DNA of 64,000 nt from Micromonospora saelicesensis (GCF_900091575.1 NZ_FMCR01000005.1:186001-250000), one strand, 5' to 3'; shown: positions 47,428-56,419, counted from the first letter of the stretch. Notes: generated from the sequence alone by a model not told the origin. Translations and numbers: made by a program.

Positions 47428-49449
47428 CTAGGAGGTGACCCGGGCCCGTTTGGTCAGCTCCGAGGGCGTCAGGCGGCCTATCGGCAGTACACCGATTGCG
47501 ACGAAGCGCGGAGTCTCCGTAGGGCTACGCGACCGCCATGTGCTCCACACGCTGTCCTCAAGGCTGGTGTAGCCCTTGGAGTGGTCACTGTGATCGCCTA
47601 GGAGAAGGATGCAGAATGGCGGTGTAGTCGCCGTGTAGTTGACGGCTTGGGCCAGGTATTTGTTTTCGACTTTCTCCCGAGTCCACTTGTTCTCGTGCCG
47701 TTTCACCTCCACCACGAACCGCATGCCGAGTTCGGGAGTGTACGTGATGTCGGCACGCCCTGATGCGACGTCGATGACCTCCCGCTGCACACTGCCGGCT
47801 TCGAGCATTCCGGCAAGGTATTGCAGGCAGTCGTTCTGCAGATCCTCCTCAAGCCACAGCTTGCCCTTGGGGTGCGGACCGAGATACGCAGTGACACCAC
47901 CCAATAAATCTGCCTGGGCGTTGAAGCGAAGGTGCAGGAACCGAAGAACGTGGTTCAGCAGGGCGCTGAAGTAGCTTCGCGCGGGTTCCTCCCACTTCGG
48001 GCTCTGCACTAGTTGTCCATGAAGCTGCGCTAGCTGAGTATCGAGCAGGAGGTCGCCGGTGAGTGCGAACCCTCTCTCGTGCTCTTCTAGGAGCCCACGC
48101 ACTTTTTCCTTCAGGACCTCGTCAGTCCCATTGAGCAGCGAGCCCCAGGGCCCCTGCCCGGCCTCGGATTTTCCCGGCGGCTCCGCTGAGGACCCAGAAG
48201 CGAGCGCGTGTTGCCGCGCGGAGATTCTCTGGTCGAGTTGAAGAGCGTCGGGGTGCTGCGCCAACTGCGGGTCGTGCTTGAGGCCTTCTCTCAGGTGGTG
48301 CAGGAGTCCCATCTCTCGTATGAACGCTGCCTCAATCGGCGGGGAAATGAGTCTCTCCAGGCTGTTGTCGGCCCCCGTGACCGCGTAGACCGACCTGCTG
48401 GCTCGATAGACCTGCAGCACCCCTGCCAGGACCTTGCTTGCGTCGAGCCAACTCGGCTGCAGCAGCCAATTTCCTGCGTTGCGAAGTGTCGCCACCAGTT
48501 CGAGCCAGGATGCTTCAGTATGGCCTCTAGCCTCTAGCCAGGGAGGCTGGTGCATCCGCGCGGACCACGCGACACGCTGAGAGACGGCTTTGTCAAGATC
48601 ATGTGCGAGAGAGGCGAGCCGGTCCTGCACATCGATGTCTGGCTGCTGCTCGAGTTCGGTGAACGTGAAGAGCGCTTCCAAGGCAAGTCGGTAGGCTCGA
48701 GCGTCTAGGCGTGCTTCTTCCGCATGTTCAACGGCTTGCAAAAGGATGGCCGCTGAGCGGAGCAGACGCAGAATTTCCTGCTGGTTGTCGGCGTGTAGTC
48801 CAGCCCGTAGCGTCGCCAAGGCCAGTTCGTAGCGGGCGTCGTTCCGAGTTGCCGGCGGCAGCGACTCAGCATTCTCAAGGGCTTGGAGTACCTTGATCAG
48901 GCCGGCGTCCTCGTAGTGGTCGTGCGCGATGCCGATCAGCAGTGGTAGCCGCTCGAGGGCCTCAGCAGGCTCGGTCCCGTCGATCTCCGTGAGCAGAAGC
49001 AGGAGGCGGTGGTGATTGGTGTGTTCCCCCAGCGATAGAAGCAGCAGGCCCGCAACGGCGTCGTGTGCGAACGCTGGCGCTTGTTCGCCAGCAAAGGCGT
49101 CCTCCGCGTGTCGCAACAGGGCCTTCGCGGTGATGGTGGCGTAGGAGTCGAGGAGAGCCGGCTGGCAGCACAGGAGCTCGATCGCTTCGGCGAGTACCCA
49201 GGCAGCGGAAGGAGCCATGAGTCCAGCGGATATGGCGGGCTTCAGAACCTTTCTGATGTCCTCCGCATCGTGCGTCTGGTGGGCCAATGCCTGGAGAAGG
49301 TACGGCAGCATCGGTCCTGCGGCTAGGGCTTCCGCCTCGGCCGAGACGGTCTCGCTGCCGCCGAGGTCGTCGAGGCTTGGGCCGAGCTCGAGTTGCTCCT
49401 CGGTGGCGCGCGCTGCCCACTCGGAGAGAGCGGCTTCGACGGAGCCCAT
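47428..49449 (-). CDS. Large helical protein with C-terminal PD-(D/E)XK-like nuclease motif, putative effector
   Basis: 673 residues, no recognised full-length family. Residues ~1-450 are alpha-helical and Leu/Ala-rich with few landmarks. Near the C-terminus GRADITYTPELGMRFVVEVK gives D567, E581 and K583 in the D-x(13)-ExK spacing of restriction-endonuclease-fold nucleases, followed by helix WTREKVENKYLAQAVNY and strand FCILLLGDHSD, the expected order of that fold. It follows the zinc-hook ATPase by 65 bp and is read in the same direction, which makes it the likely effector of an ABC-three-component (Lamassu-like) system. The nuclease role rests on the motif alone. Confidence 0.7.
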   Translation of the reverse strand: MGSVEAALSEWAARATEEQLELGPSLDDLGGSETVSAEAEALAAGPMLPYLLQALAHQTHDAEDIRKVLKPAISAGLMAPSAAWVLAEAIELLCCQPALLDSYATITAKALLRHAEDAFAGEQAPAFAHDAVAGLLLLSLGEHTNHHRLLLLLTEIDGTEPAEALERLPLLIGIAHDHYEDAGLIKVLQALENAESLPPATRNDARYELALATLRAGLHADNQQEILRLLRSAAILLQAVEHAEEARLDARAYRLALEALFTFTELEQQPDIDVQDRLASLAHDLDKAVSQRVAWSARMHQPPWLEARGHTEASWLELVATLRNAGNWLLQPSWLDASKVLAGVLQVYRASRSVYAVTGADNSLERLISPPIEAAFIREMGLLHHLREGLKHDPQLAQHPDALQLDQRISARQHALASGSSAEPPGKSEAGQGPWGSLLNGTDEVLKEKVRGLLEEHERGFALTGDLLLDTQLAQLHGQLVQSPKWEEPARSYFSALLNHVLRFLHLRFNAQADLLGGVTAYLGPHPKGKLWLEEDLQNDCLQYLAGMLEAGSVQREVIDVASGRADITYTPELGMRFVVEVKRHENKWTREKVENKYLAQAVNYTATTPPFCILLLGDHSDHSKGYTSLEDSVWSTWRSRSPTETPRFVAIGVLPIGRLTPSELTKRARVTS

Positions 49450-49514
49450 CGCGTCCTCCTCGGTCAGCGGTGCGATCTTGAGGTCCTGCGTAGTCAGCTA
49501 ATCATGTTTCGCCT

Positions 49515-51524
49515 CTAGAACATGTAGTCGCCTTTGCTGGTGATGATCCTTTCCTCGGGCAGCACGTCGCCGATGTATTCCGGTTTGGCCGTCGTCAGGA
49601 TGACCTGAAGCCCGGGCAGGTCGTCGCTTAGCCGGTTCAACTCCCTGACCAGCCGCGTCGCGTCCGAGGTGGTCACCTCCTCGCTGCCAATCGCATCGAT
49701 GAGCAGGAGGCCGGGATGGGCCGGCACCCCACGTTGCGTGCTGACCCGAAGCATGGCTATCACCATGGCGATCCGCACCCGTAGACGTTCCCCAGGTTGG
49801 AAGTCCGGGAATGCGGTCTTCTCGCCGCCCTTGACGGCGTTTAGGTTTCCGTTGCGCTTGACGTCAACGGAGTCGAGGTTGGGCACGCCGAAGTCGCGAG
49901 CGAGTGCGACTATCTGGCGGTCCAGTTCCGGGAACAGGTAGTCAGCGGCCTCTTTGACGACGCCCCCGAGAACCTTGATGACCGCGGCCAGGACCTGCTC
50001 AGTTGCGTCAGGCGTCGGCTCGGGCAGCGCCCCATCAGGAGATCCGGTGGCTTGCAGTTGTCCTTCCAGCCGCGCCGCACGGATTTCGAGGTCGCGCTGC
50101 GCGCGGTACGCCGTCGCGACGCGCACCTCATCCAGTCGCTGGACAGCCTCGTTGTGGCTCCGTTGGGACTCTGTCAGGATTCGCGTGCGCTCGGCAAGGT
50201 CCTCCTTAGCCTTCCCGCGCGCCTCCTGCTGTCCTGCCAGTTCCTCCTCCAGCTCGTGGATGCGCGCTTCGGCGAACTCCTCGTCCACCTGACGCATAGG
50301 CCGGGCACATACGGCACAGGACGCATCTTGGCGCTCCGCGTCGTGTCGTGCAGGCTCGATCGGTTCCTCGCAGCGTGGACAACAATCCGGGTCGAGAAGC
50401 CCAAGCACCCGACGGGCCTGCCAGGTCTCCTTGGCGTCCATCACCTGCTGCCCGGCAAGAAGACATGCTTGATCAGCCCTAACCTTCAGCTCCTCGGCGT
50501 CGGCATGGGCTAAGCGGGCTGCCCGAAGGTCATCAAGGGCGCTGTCGACGGCCGCGATCGCATCAGTGATGAGAGGGTCAGCCGCTCGGTTCGCATGCTC
50601 CAGCTGCTTGCGAACCTCGCTCAACTCGTCTTGCCACTGCTTCCGCTCGTCCTGTCGGGCCGTCCGGTCCGACTCAGCACGGTGGGCTGCTTGCCTAGCT
50701 GTCTTGTTGAGGCGCTTCTGTGCGGTGTTCAGGGAGGAAAGGATGCCGGCGTAGGGAAGGCCGATGAACAGGTCCAAGAGCTTGGCGGGCAACCATCTCA
50801 GATTCGCAATGTCCCCGAGGAGCAGCTTGTTACCACCATGATTGAGGTAACACGCGCCAAAGTAGGCCGCCCAGCCATGATTCTGTGAGGCGCCTCCGCC
50901 ATCGAGTCCCCCTGTCGGATCCCAGATCGACGTATATCCGAGGCCGAGTGCTTCCATCATGAAGGTGCCGATGAGCTTCTCGATTTCGGCCTCGCCCTCG
51001 GCCTCGGCGAGCAGGTGGAGGCTGTCGTCCTCCCCGGTGACGAGTTCGTCGGCGGAGCCGGCCGAGAGGATGCTGCACGAGAGATCCCCGTACGAGCCCT
51101 GGACCAGGATCACCCGTACTGCCTGCCCGCTCACCACGACATCGACGATGATGCGGCGAACCCAGGCTCGCACGTCCGGGGCGATCTCTCGCGGAGCGCC
51201 GCGGAGCGCCCACACCAGGAACTCGAGCAGGCTCGTCTTCCCGACGAAGTTCTTTGGAAACATGATTGCCCACACGCCGGGGCCGATCGTCCGATCAATG
51301 GTGAACTCGGTGCCGTCGTTCTTGACGCCGTTGACCCTCAACCGCTGGACGTCGATTCGCCGGGTTGCCGGCACCGGGCTGGGAAGGGCTATGCCGGCTT
51401 CCGTCAGCACCGTCTCCACGTCGGCAACGTCCATAGAACATTTCGCCGCGACGCGTCTGAGGACTTCGCCCGGGCTTGGTGCGGTCCACGCTTGCGCACC
51501 AGCGCTCTCTGCTCGGGTCATCAC
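49515..51524 (-). CDS. SMC/Rad50-like ABC ATPase with zinc hook (ABC-3C/LmuB type)
   Basis: 669 residues; GTG 51524 or ATG 51521, both overlapping the upstream stop. Walker A is atypical, IMFPKNFVGKTSLLEF (~88-102). Two coiled-coil stretches (~265-375 and ~415-495) flank a zinc-hook-like CCPRCEEP...CAVCARP (C382, C385, C403, C406). Signature FQPGERLRVRIAM (~575-587). Walker B LLLIDAIGSEE has Ala instead of the catalytic Glu after Asp610, and the H-loop position reads LTTAKPEY. Such variants are seen in defence-type ABC ATPases and suggest slow hydrolysis or a switch-like role. Central gene of the cassette. Confidence 0.85.
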   Translation of the reverse strand: MMTRAESAGAQAWTAPSPGEVLRRVAAKCSMDVADVETVLTEAGIALPSPVPATRRIDVQRLRVNGVKNDGTEFTIDRTIGPGVWAIMFPKNFVGKTSLLEFLVWALRGAPREIAPDVRAWVRRIIVDVVVSGQAVRVILVQGSYGDLSCSILSAGSADELVTGEDDSLHLLAEAEGEAEIEKLIGTFMMEALGLGYTSIWDPTGGLDGGGASQNHGWAAYFGACYLNHGGNKLLLGDIANLRWLPAKLLDLFIGLPYAGILSSLNTAQKRLNKTARQAAHRAESDRTARQDERKQWQDELSEVRKQLEHANRAADPLITDAIAAVDSALDDLRAARLAHADAEELKVRADQACLLAGQQVMDAKETWQARRVLGLLDPDCCPRCEEPIEPARHDAERQDASCAVCARPMRQVDEEFAEARIHELEEELAGQQEARGKAKEDLAERTRILTESQRSHNEAVQRLDEVRVATAYRAQRDLEIRAARLEGQLQATGSPDGALPEPTPDATEQVLAAVIKVLGGVVKEAADYLFPELDRQIVALARDFGVPNLDSVDVKRNGNLNAVKGGEKTAFPDFQPGERLRVRIAMVIAMLRVSTQRGVPAHPGLLLIDAIGSEEVTTSDATRLVRELNRLSDDLPGLQVILTTAKPEYIGDVLPEERIITSKGDYMF

Positions 51525-52210
51525 GAAGCCTCCGTCGAACTCGTGCCCAGCGCATGCGCCTCCCGAATTTTCGTCAGACGCGCACGTACCTGGTCGGTGA
51601 TTCCAGGGATGTAGGAACCTATCGGCGTGTCCGCGTAGTCGCGCTGGAGGTACTGGCGTTGCTTGATCTGGCTCCCTCCAAGCCCGTCCACCAGGTTCAC
51701 CACGAGCCGAGTGCGCTCGACGTACCAGGCCAGCGCCGGAGCTTCAGCCACTAGGCCAACAGCCGTCATGCGGCCTCGGTCGAGCAGGTAGTAGTTGTGC
51801 TGGATGATCCTGGTGCCGCCACCCAAGCGGTGCCGCTTGCGAGCCAGCCCCCGCTCGACGAGAACCGCCAATGCATTGTCGAGGTGCTCGAACGCGCCGA
51901 AGCGGTGTCGCAGCATCGGGAAGCGGCGGAGGTCCGGCTCCTCCTCGGTCAGGATTCGTTCGGCCTCACCGACCAGGCCGGGAGACTCAGGGTCTCGCTC
52001 GAAGTCGTTCAGCAGCTCGTTGGCCAGGTAGTCAGGATTCCGAACCCAGAAGTCCAGCTTCTGAAGTCGAACCTGCGCACGAACGACACCCGCGGCTCCT
52101 GGTGGCGCCTCGGAGTCATCGCCAACAGGTTCCACCGCCGCGTCGAGGAGCAGCAACAGCCGCACGGCGTCCTGCCACAGGCTTGCACGTCGAACCGTCA
52201 ATCCGCCCAC
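51521..52210 (-). CDS. Putative ABC-3C middle component (winged-helix-like)
   Basis: 229 residues, GTG start, stop overlapping the ATPase start. No named family is certain. Segments VRLQKLDFWVRNPDYLANEL, FPMLRHRFGAFEHLDNALAV and LVERGLARKRHRLGGGTRII read like a winged-helix module with a linker helix. The size, position directly upstream of an SMC-like ATPase, and translational coupling match the middle component (LmuC-like) of ABC-3C systems. No catalytic motif is visible. It should bind the ATPase and perhaps DNA. Confidence 0.65.
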   Translation of the reverse strand: MGGLTVRRASLWQDAVRLLLLLDAAVEPVGDDSEAPPGAAGVVRAQVRLQKLDFWVRNPDYLANELLNDFERDPESPGLVGEAERILTEEEPDLRRFPMLRHRFGAFEHLDNALAVLVERGLARKRHRLGGGTRIIQHNYYLLDRGRMTAVGLVAEAPALAWYVERTRLVVNLVDGLGGSQIKQRQYLQRDYADTPIGSYIPGITDQVRARLTKIREAHALGTSSTEAS

Positions 52211-52791
52211 GGGTACGAGCCAACCCGATTATGACTGCCTGTGTCCAGTAGGGAGCCCGCAGTTGAAGCGCTCGCGATACGGCGCGCGCTTGCCGCAGCG
52301 CGGGCAACGCCCACCGTCTATCGATCTTGGCCGATCACCCTAGTGCTGTGGGCTGCGACATCCGGTCCGTCCCGCGCCTACGCCGCCGGTACTTGGTCAG
52401 CTGCACTGTTCTCGGCACGATCGTACGCCGATCTGGGCGTGCCCCCTGCCGCCATGTGGGGACCAGCCACTGGAACAGGTAGGTGATCGGGTCTACCGCT
52501 AACCTGAACCACCGCGTCGCTGTCCATGGCCGCCGCGATCCGCCCGTGGCCGCAGGTCTAAGGTTTTGAGTCGGCGGAAAGGGATCACGTTGTTGGGAAC
52601 GCCTGCGAAGCCTGGGACATCACCGATGAGTGAAGGTGATCGAGGACCAAGCAACGACGTCATGGTGACCATCGCCGCGAACCGGAAGTGATCCACGTCC
52701 GGTGTTCAGCGGTAGTGGCCGTTACCCGACTGGCGGTAGACGCGTGCGTACCCATCGCATCGGGGTGGCCTCGATACGCGAGGATTGTGGG
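52211..52791. other. Intergenic stretch between two divergent candidate defence modules
   Basis: 581 bp with only short frames lacking codon bias or a ribosome binding site. It should carry the promoters of the ABC-3C-like operon (leftward) and of the glycosylase-HNH pair (rightward). No clear palindromic operator was found. Confidence 0.6.
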
Positions 52792-53415
52792 ATGTCTAGC
52801 CCTGCCGCCCGCCTCGTGCCGCACATCGTGGCGCTAGTTGACCACGCCCGACATGTGGATCTATCCATCGAGGCGCACCCCCACAACAGCTACGGCCACA
52901 TGGGCGCCATTCTCGTCGATGCGATTCTGCAGGCTGGGATGCGATACGAGACGGTTAACGCCCGGGCGCTTCGATTTCGCTCCGACCAGCCAGGGGCCGA
53001 TACAACAAGCGGTCTGTTGGCGTTCGGCGGCCCCGACCGCCTACGTGAGGTTCTCAAGTGGCCCGGCAGGAAGCCAGACCGCATCCATCGACTTGCGCTC
53101 CACCTGGCCGACCATGGCGTGAATACCGTCGATCAACTTGCGGTCTTCCTGAGTAGCCCCGAGAACGTCATTGGACTCCGTTCGGTAAACGGTGTCGGCC
53201 CGAAGACTGCAGACTACCTCTGCATCCTCGCTGGCAAGTCGACGACGGCAGTCGACGTTCACCTTCGTTCGTTTGCTGTCGAGGCCGGGGTTCCGGCTCT
53301 CTCATACGCCGATCTGCATAGCTGTTACCTGGGTGCCGCCGATCGCCTTGAAGTAGATCCTCGGGAGCTAGACCATGCGGTGTGGAGGTACGTCTCCGGC
53401 CGCGCCGTACAGTGA
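52792..53415 (+). CDS. HhH-GPD DNA glycosylase-like protein
   Basis: 207 residues from ATG 52792. The helix-hairpin-helix is GLRSVNGVGPKTADYLCILA (~128-147) with the lyase-type Lys138 and the catalytic Asp155 in TTAVDVHLRSFA, the endonuclease III order. The four-Cys iron-sulfur loop of Nth/MutY is absent and the protein is shorter at the C-terminus. It would remove altered bases from DNA. Placed 42 bp before an HNH nuclease gene in a mobile island, so it may act on modified invader DNA rather than in housekeeping repair. Confidence 0.8.
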   Translation: MSSPAARLVPHIVALVDHARHVDLSIEAHPHNSYGHMGAILVDAILQAGMRYETVNARALRFRSDQPGADTTSGLLAFGGPDRLREVLKWPGRKPDRIHRLALHLADHGVNTVDQLAVFLSSPENVIGLRSVNGVGPKTADYLCILAGKSTTAVDVHLRSFAVEAGVPALSYADLHSCYLGAADRLEVDPRELDHAVWRYVSGRAVQ

Positions 53416-53457
53416 TCGCCGTGAGGCCGCATCTGGCACCCCAAGGGGTGACGACAA

Positions 53458-54315
53458 GTGCAGAGGGTTAGCACCCCGATGGCAGGGAATGCAGGTCGGC
53501 CGTTGAACGAGTTCGTCTACCCAGTCAATGAGAACGACCCAGAAGAGTGGGGGTACGACGAGCCTGTACTCGACACGTTTCGAGCCGTCCGTCCAGGCGG
53601 CATCGCCGATTGGCATCTGGGCAGCAGCTTCCGCCTGATGAGAGCCGGCGACACAATCTGGGTGTACGCCGGCGTCCCCTACTCTCGGATCGTCGCACGC
53701 GGCATTGCCACTGATGATCCTCGCTGGTCAGAAGACGGCAATCACTGGCGGATCTACATCCAGTGGGATACGCAGACGACCAGGCGCCTCCTCTCCGCCT
53801 CGACGCCACCCGGGATCCTCTCCTCTTCACCGCGGACCGTACGCAGGCTCGACATGGATGAGATCAGCCGCATCCAGGACTGGCTCGATGCCTTGCAGGC
53901 ACCGCGACCACAGGTACTGCCGGAGGCCCGCATACGGCGACTTCAGCAGGTACTGGACCGGCAAGGCCAACCGGCATTCCGGGCCGAGCTCATGAAGGCC
54001 TACCGTGGACGGTGCGCGATCAGCGGGTGCGAAGTCAGCCACGTGCTTCAGGCCGCGCACATCGATCCAGTCGCTCATGGCGGTCGCGACCACGTCAGCA
54101 ACGGCCTACTGCTGCGCGCTGACCTGCATAACCTCTTCGACAAGATGCTCATCTGGATCGACGGCCGCAACCACGTCCGGGTAGATCCGAAGCTCAGGGA
54201 TACGGAGTATGCAGAGTTCGATGGAGTCTTGCTGCGGCGGCCGATCGAATCCGCTAGTCAGCCAGACAAGGAGGCGCTCCGTCGTCACCGAGAACGGGCC
54301 CTCCACGGCGGGTAA
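53458..54315 (+). CDS. EVE/PUA-like domain fused to HNH endonuclease
   Basis: 285 residues from GTG 53458 (ATG 53479 is possible). Residues ~35-110 resemble an EVE/PUA-type modified-base reader (WHLGSSFRLMRAGDTIWVYA, YSRIVARGIATDDPRW). Residues ~165-235 form an HNH nuclease: AELMKAYRGRCAISGCEVSH, AAHIDPVAHGGRDHVSNGLL and RADLHNLFDKMLIWID, with H201, N215, H224 and Cys187/Cys191. Proteins joining a PUA-superfamily reader to HNH are known as modification-dependent restriction enzymes. With the glycosylase it forms a two-gene candidate system against DNA carrying modified bases. Confidence 0.8.
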   Translation: MQRVSTPMAGNAGRPLNEFVYPVNENDPEEWGYDEPVLDTFRAVRPGGIADWHLGSSFRLMRAGDTIWVYAGVPYSRIVARGIATDDPRWSEDGNHWRIYIQWDTQTTRRLLSASTPPGILSSSPRTVRRLDMDEISRIQDWLDALQAPRPQVLPEARIRRLQQVLDRQGQPAFRAELMKAYRGRCAISGCEVSHVLQAAHIDPVAHGGRDHVSNGLLLRADLHNLFDKMLIWIDGRNHVRVDPKLRDTEYAEFDGVLLRRPIESASQPDKEALRRHRERALHGG

Positions 54316-54446
54316 CTCCCGATCATCGGTGCGTCCGCGCCTCCACCCACCGAGTTCGGTGATGTTCATCCGATCATCGGCACGCGGCAACCGATGTTTG
54401 GGCGGCTTCGTCGATGACACCCAGGTCTACCAATACCGACGGACAG

Positions 54447-54694
54447 TTCATGGGTAGGCCGGAGGTCGTCAAGGACCTTGGCGAGGATGAGCCGGTTTGT
54501 CGCGCCTGGCTGCGACGCTCACTCGCCGATCTCTACGTTCAGGACGGAGCACTGCTGAGGTACCGAGTCGGTGAGTGGGGCGCTACGTTCCGTCTCGCCC
54601 TGCATCTTGGTCGTCACTCCGTTGGGTAGGACGTGGACGCCGAGTACGAGCGGCAGGTACGGACGGAGAGCGCAAGGCCCGCGATTCAGCCTTG
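54447..54694 (+). pseudogene. Decayed conserved protein with in-frame TAG
   Basis: The frame VCRAWLRRSLADLYVQDGAL then LRYRVGEWGATFRLALHLG resembles a widespread unnamed family whose next motif reads WxVDxEYNR. Here the codon expected to be Trp is TAG (54627-54629), and the frame goes on with DVDAEYERQ. The downstream part of the family (a PD-(D/E)XK-like IEVKK region) is not recoverable. Likely one nonsense mutation followed by decay. Confidence 0.5.
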
Positions 54695-55295
54695 ACCATG
54701 CGACCTGACCTCATCCAGGTAGCCAGCGCACGGGCTGCGTCAGTCGGGTTGGGCTCGGCACCGAACCACTTGACGATACGGACTTCCCGACCGTGATGCG
54801 GCTACGGGTCAATGAGTAGCACGAAGTGCACCGGCCGATTTGGGACCGGCAGATCAAGGGTCGACTGATCGGCTCGCTCGACAACCCCGTCCTCCCGAAC
54901 CCGATGGCCGAACCGTCCCCCTGATCGACATCATCCCGGGTGTGAACGTGATGGAGCAGCAGGTCCCGGCCGACGTCGGCGGATGGGACGATCCGCCGAC
55001 GTCGGCCGGATGCTGAGCCGGCTCAACGACGACGAACGAGCCGTCGGCGCGGTGTTTGCGCAGAACCCCGACGCTCCTAAGGGGTGGCCGTGAGGGTGAG
55101 CGGCCGGGACGAACAGTTCGGCATCCGGGTACAGCGCAAGCTGAAGTGCGAGGGCGAGCGTCTCCGCCCGCCTCACCGCTGCTGGCGCAGGTGATCACCG
55201 TGGCTGACCTGTCGACCGCGTCATGCGACACCGAGGCTGCTTAGTGTGTGATCGCCTCCTCGTCGACCGCCCACTTCGCCCCGTGAAGCGCCGCC
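54695..55295. other. Decayed, non-coding-looking stretch
   Basis: Frames are short and mixed. A possible continuation of the decayed gene (MRPDLIQ at ~54699) and an unplaced fragment (RMLSRLNDDERAVGAVFAQN, ~55005-55080) are visible, each ended by stops. Confidence 0.45.
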
Positions 55296-55445
55296 GTGGT
55301 GCTCCTGCTCGCCGTCCTGACCGGCGTGGCGGCCGGTGTTCTGACTCACCTGGCCGAGCAACTGCTGGCCGCCGCCGTCCTCGCTGGCGGCGCGGCCGCC
55401 GGTGGCGCGATGACCCTGTTCCACAACATCATTCGGCACCGGTGA
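55296..55445 (+). CDS. Small membrane protein of actinobacterial mobile elements
   Basis: 49 residues, GTG GTG start. Almost wholly hydrophobic (VVLLLAVLTGVAAGVLTHLA, then AAAVLAGGAAAGGAMTLFHN), two membrane segments joined by a short turn. Very similar tiny proteins accompany plasmid- and ICE-borne gene sets in Micromonospora and Streptomyces. Ribosome binding site is weak. No function known. Confidence 0.5.
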   Translation: MVLLLAVLTGVAAGVLTHLAEQLLAAAVLAGGAAAGGAMTLFHNIIRHR

Positions 55446-55618
55446 CCGGACACGGTCGCTTTGCCTGGCCCCGTAGCCAATTTCCGCAGGCCAGTGCGGG
55501 TGCTTCGCCAGCACGGCAGCCAGCCAGTGGTCGGATACGGGAAGTTTGTATGTGATGCAAAAACTGCTGCTAGCCTGGTTGGTGCAGGAGGCCCTCTCGG
55601 GGATCCCGCAGCCGCCTT

Positions 55619-55640
55619 AGGGCCCGCTCATGCGGGCCCT
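55619..55640 (+). terminator. Perfect 9-bp hairpin, terminator-like
   Basis: AGGGCCCGC-tcat-GCGGGCCCT followed by tcgtgc. Preceded by a promoter-like TTGTAT and TAGCCT with 19 bases between (55544-55574), so a short transcript could run from ~55580 to here. The remainder of 55446-55618 holds no gene. Confidence 0.55.
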
Positions 55641-55655
55641 TCGTGCATCTGGCGG

Positions 55656-56030
55656 ATGGCCGGGAATCAGCACCGGGAGTGGTATCGGCGGGAGTCGACC
55701 CACGACCACCGTCGTTGGTTGGCGGCCGCCTCTCAGGCATCAGGGACGGTGCCACCGGCCATCCACAGGAACAGGAATGCCACCAGGTGCTGTCCAGACC
55801 GCAACAACGACCACTGGATACAGAACGGTCGTCATGGCGGACAATACTGCCGGGGCCGGTCCCTCGTCGGGACCCGCTGGCCGATCCACCACGAGAAGGT
55901 GCACTTCTACGGCATCTACTCGGTCGACATCGACGGCGAACTCGCTCAGCTCGACACCGGCGGGTATCCCTCACACCGGGCGGCCGGGCGAGCAAGACCT
56001 GGCAACAGCCCGGTTCGGCCACGGCGGTAG
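55656..56030 (+). CDS. Uncertain ORF
   Basis: 124 codons from ATG 55656. The second half (WPIHHEKVHFYGIYSVDIDG, ELAQLDTGG) has a protein-like residue mix, while the first half is rich in Arg, His and Asn. No family recognised and no ribosome binding site. Could be a remnant. Confidence 0.3.
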   Translation: MAGNQHREWYRRESTHDHRRWLAAASQASGTVPPAIHRNRNATRCCPDRNNDHWIQNGRHGGQYCRGRSLVGTRWPIHHEKVHFYGIYSVDIDGELAQLDTGGYPSHRAAGRARPGNSPVRPRR

Positions 56031-56092
56031 GGCTTGTCCGCTGCTGCCAGCGAGCCCCCCGCAGCAGGGATCGCGTCGGGCATACTTTCTTT

Positions 56093-56365
56093 ATGTCCTA
56101 TTCGGAGCGTGATGTGACCGGCTGGTCCGATGCTGTGGCGAACTTGCACGGCAGTACCGCGCAGGACGAGGGTGACGTGCGGCGGGCCTACGAGGCGATG
56201 GCCAACGTGTGGTCGGCTTACGGCTACCAGGACGCACCGACCGAGGTCCTGAGGATGCTTATCGACGCCACTGAGGTTGGATACATGGCCGCCTTGAACG
56301 ACATCCGCAGCGGCGACCTCGACGATGAGATCACGATGTGGCGCCCGGACCTGGCTGAGCAGTAA
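56093..56365 (+). CDS. Small acidic protein of unknown function
   Basis: 90 residues from ATG 56093, with a promoter-like catactttctttatg just ahead. Opens MSYSERDVTGWSDAVANLHG and ends RSGDLDDEITMWRPDLAEQ; soluble, helical, net acidic. Codon pattern (GC at third positions) supports coding. Unrecognised. Convergent with the LexA gene, 54 bp apart. Confidence 0.6.
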   Translation: MSYSERDVTGWSDAVANLHGSTAQDEGDVRRAYEAMANVWSAYGYQDAPTEVLRMLIDATEVGYMAALNDIRSGDLDDEITMWRPDLAEQ

Positions 56366-56419
56366 GCCCAGGCGAGCCACCGTGCTGCCGGCGGTAGGTC
56401 GTGGCGGCGATCGTCGGGA

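Noticed and set aside
52241..52486. 81-codon plus-strand frame
   Set aside because: No ribosome binding site, no similarity, and it sits where the promoters of two divergent operons are expected.
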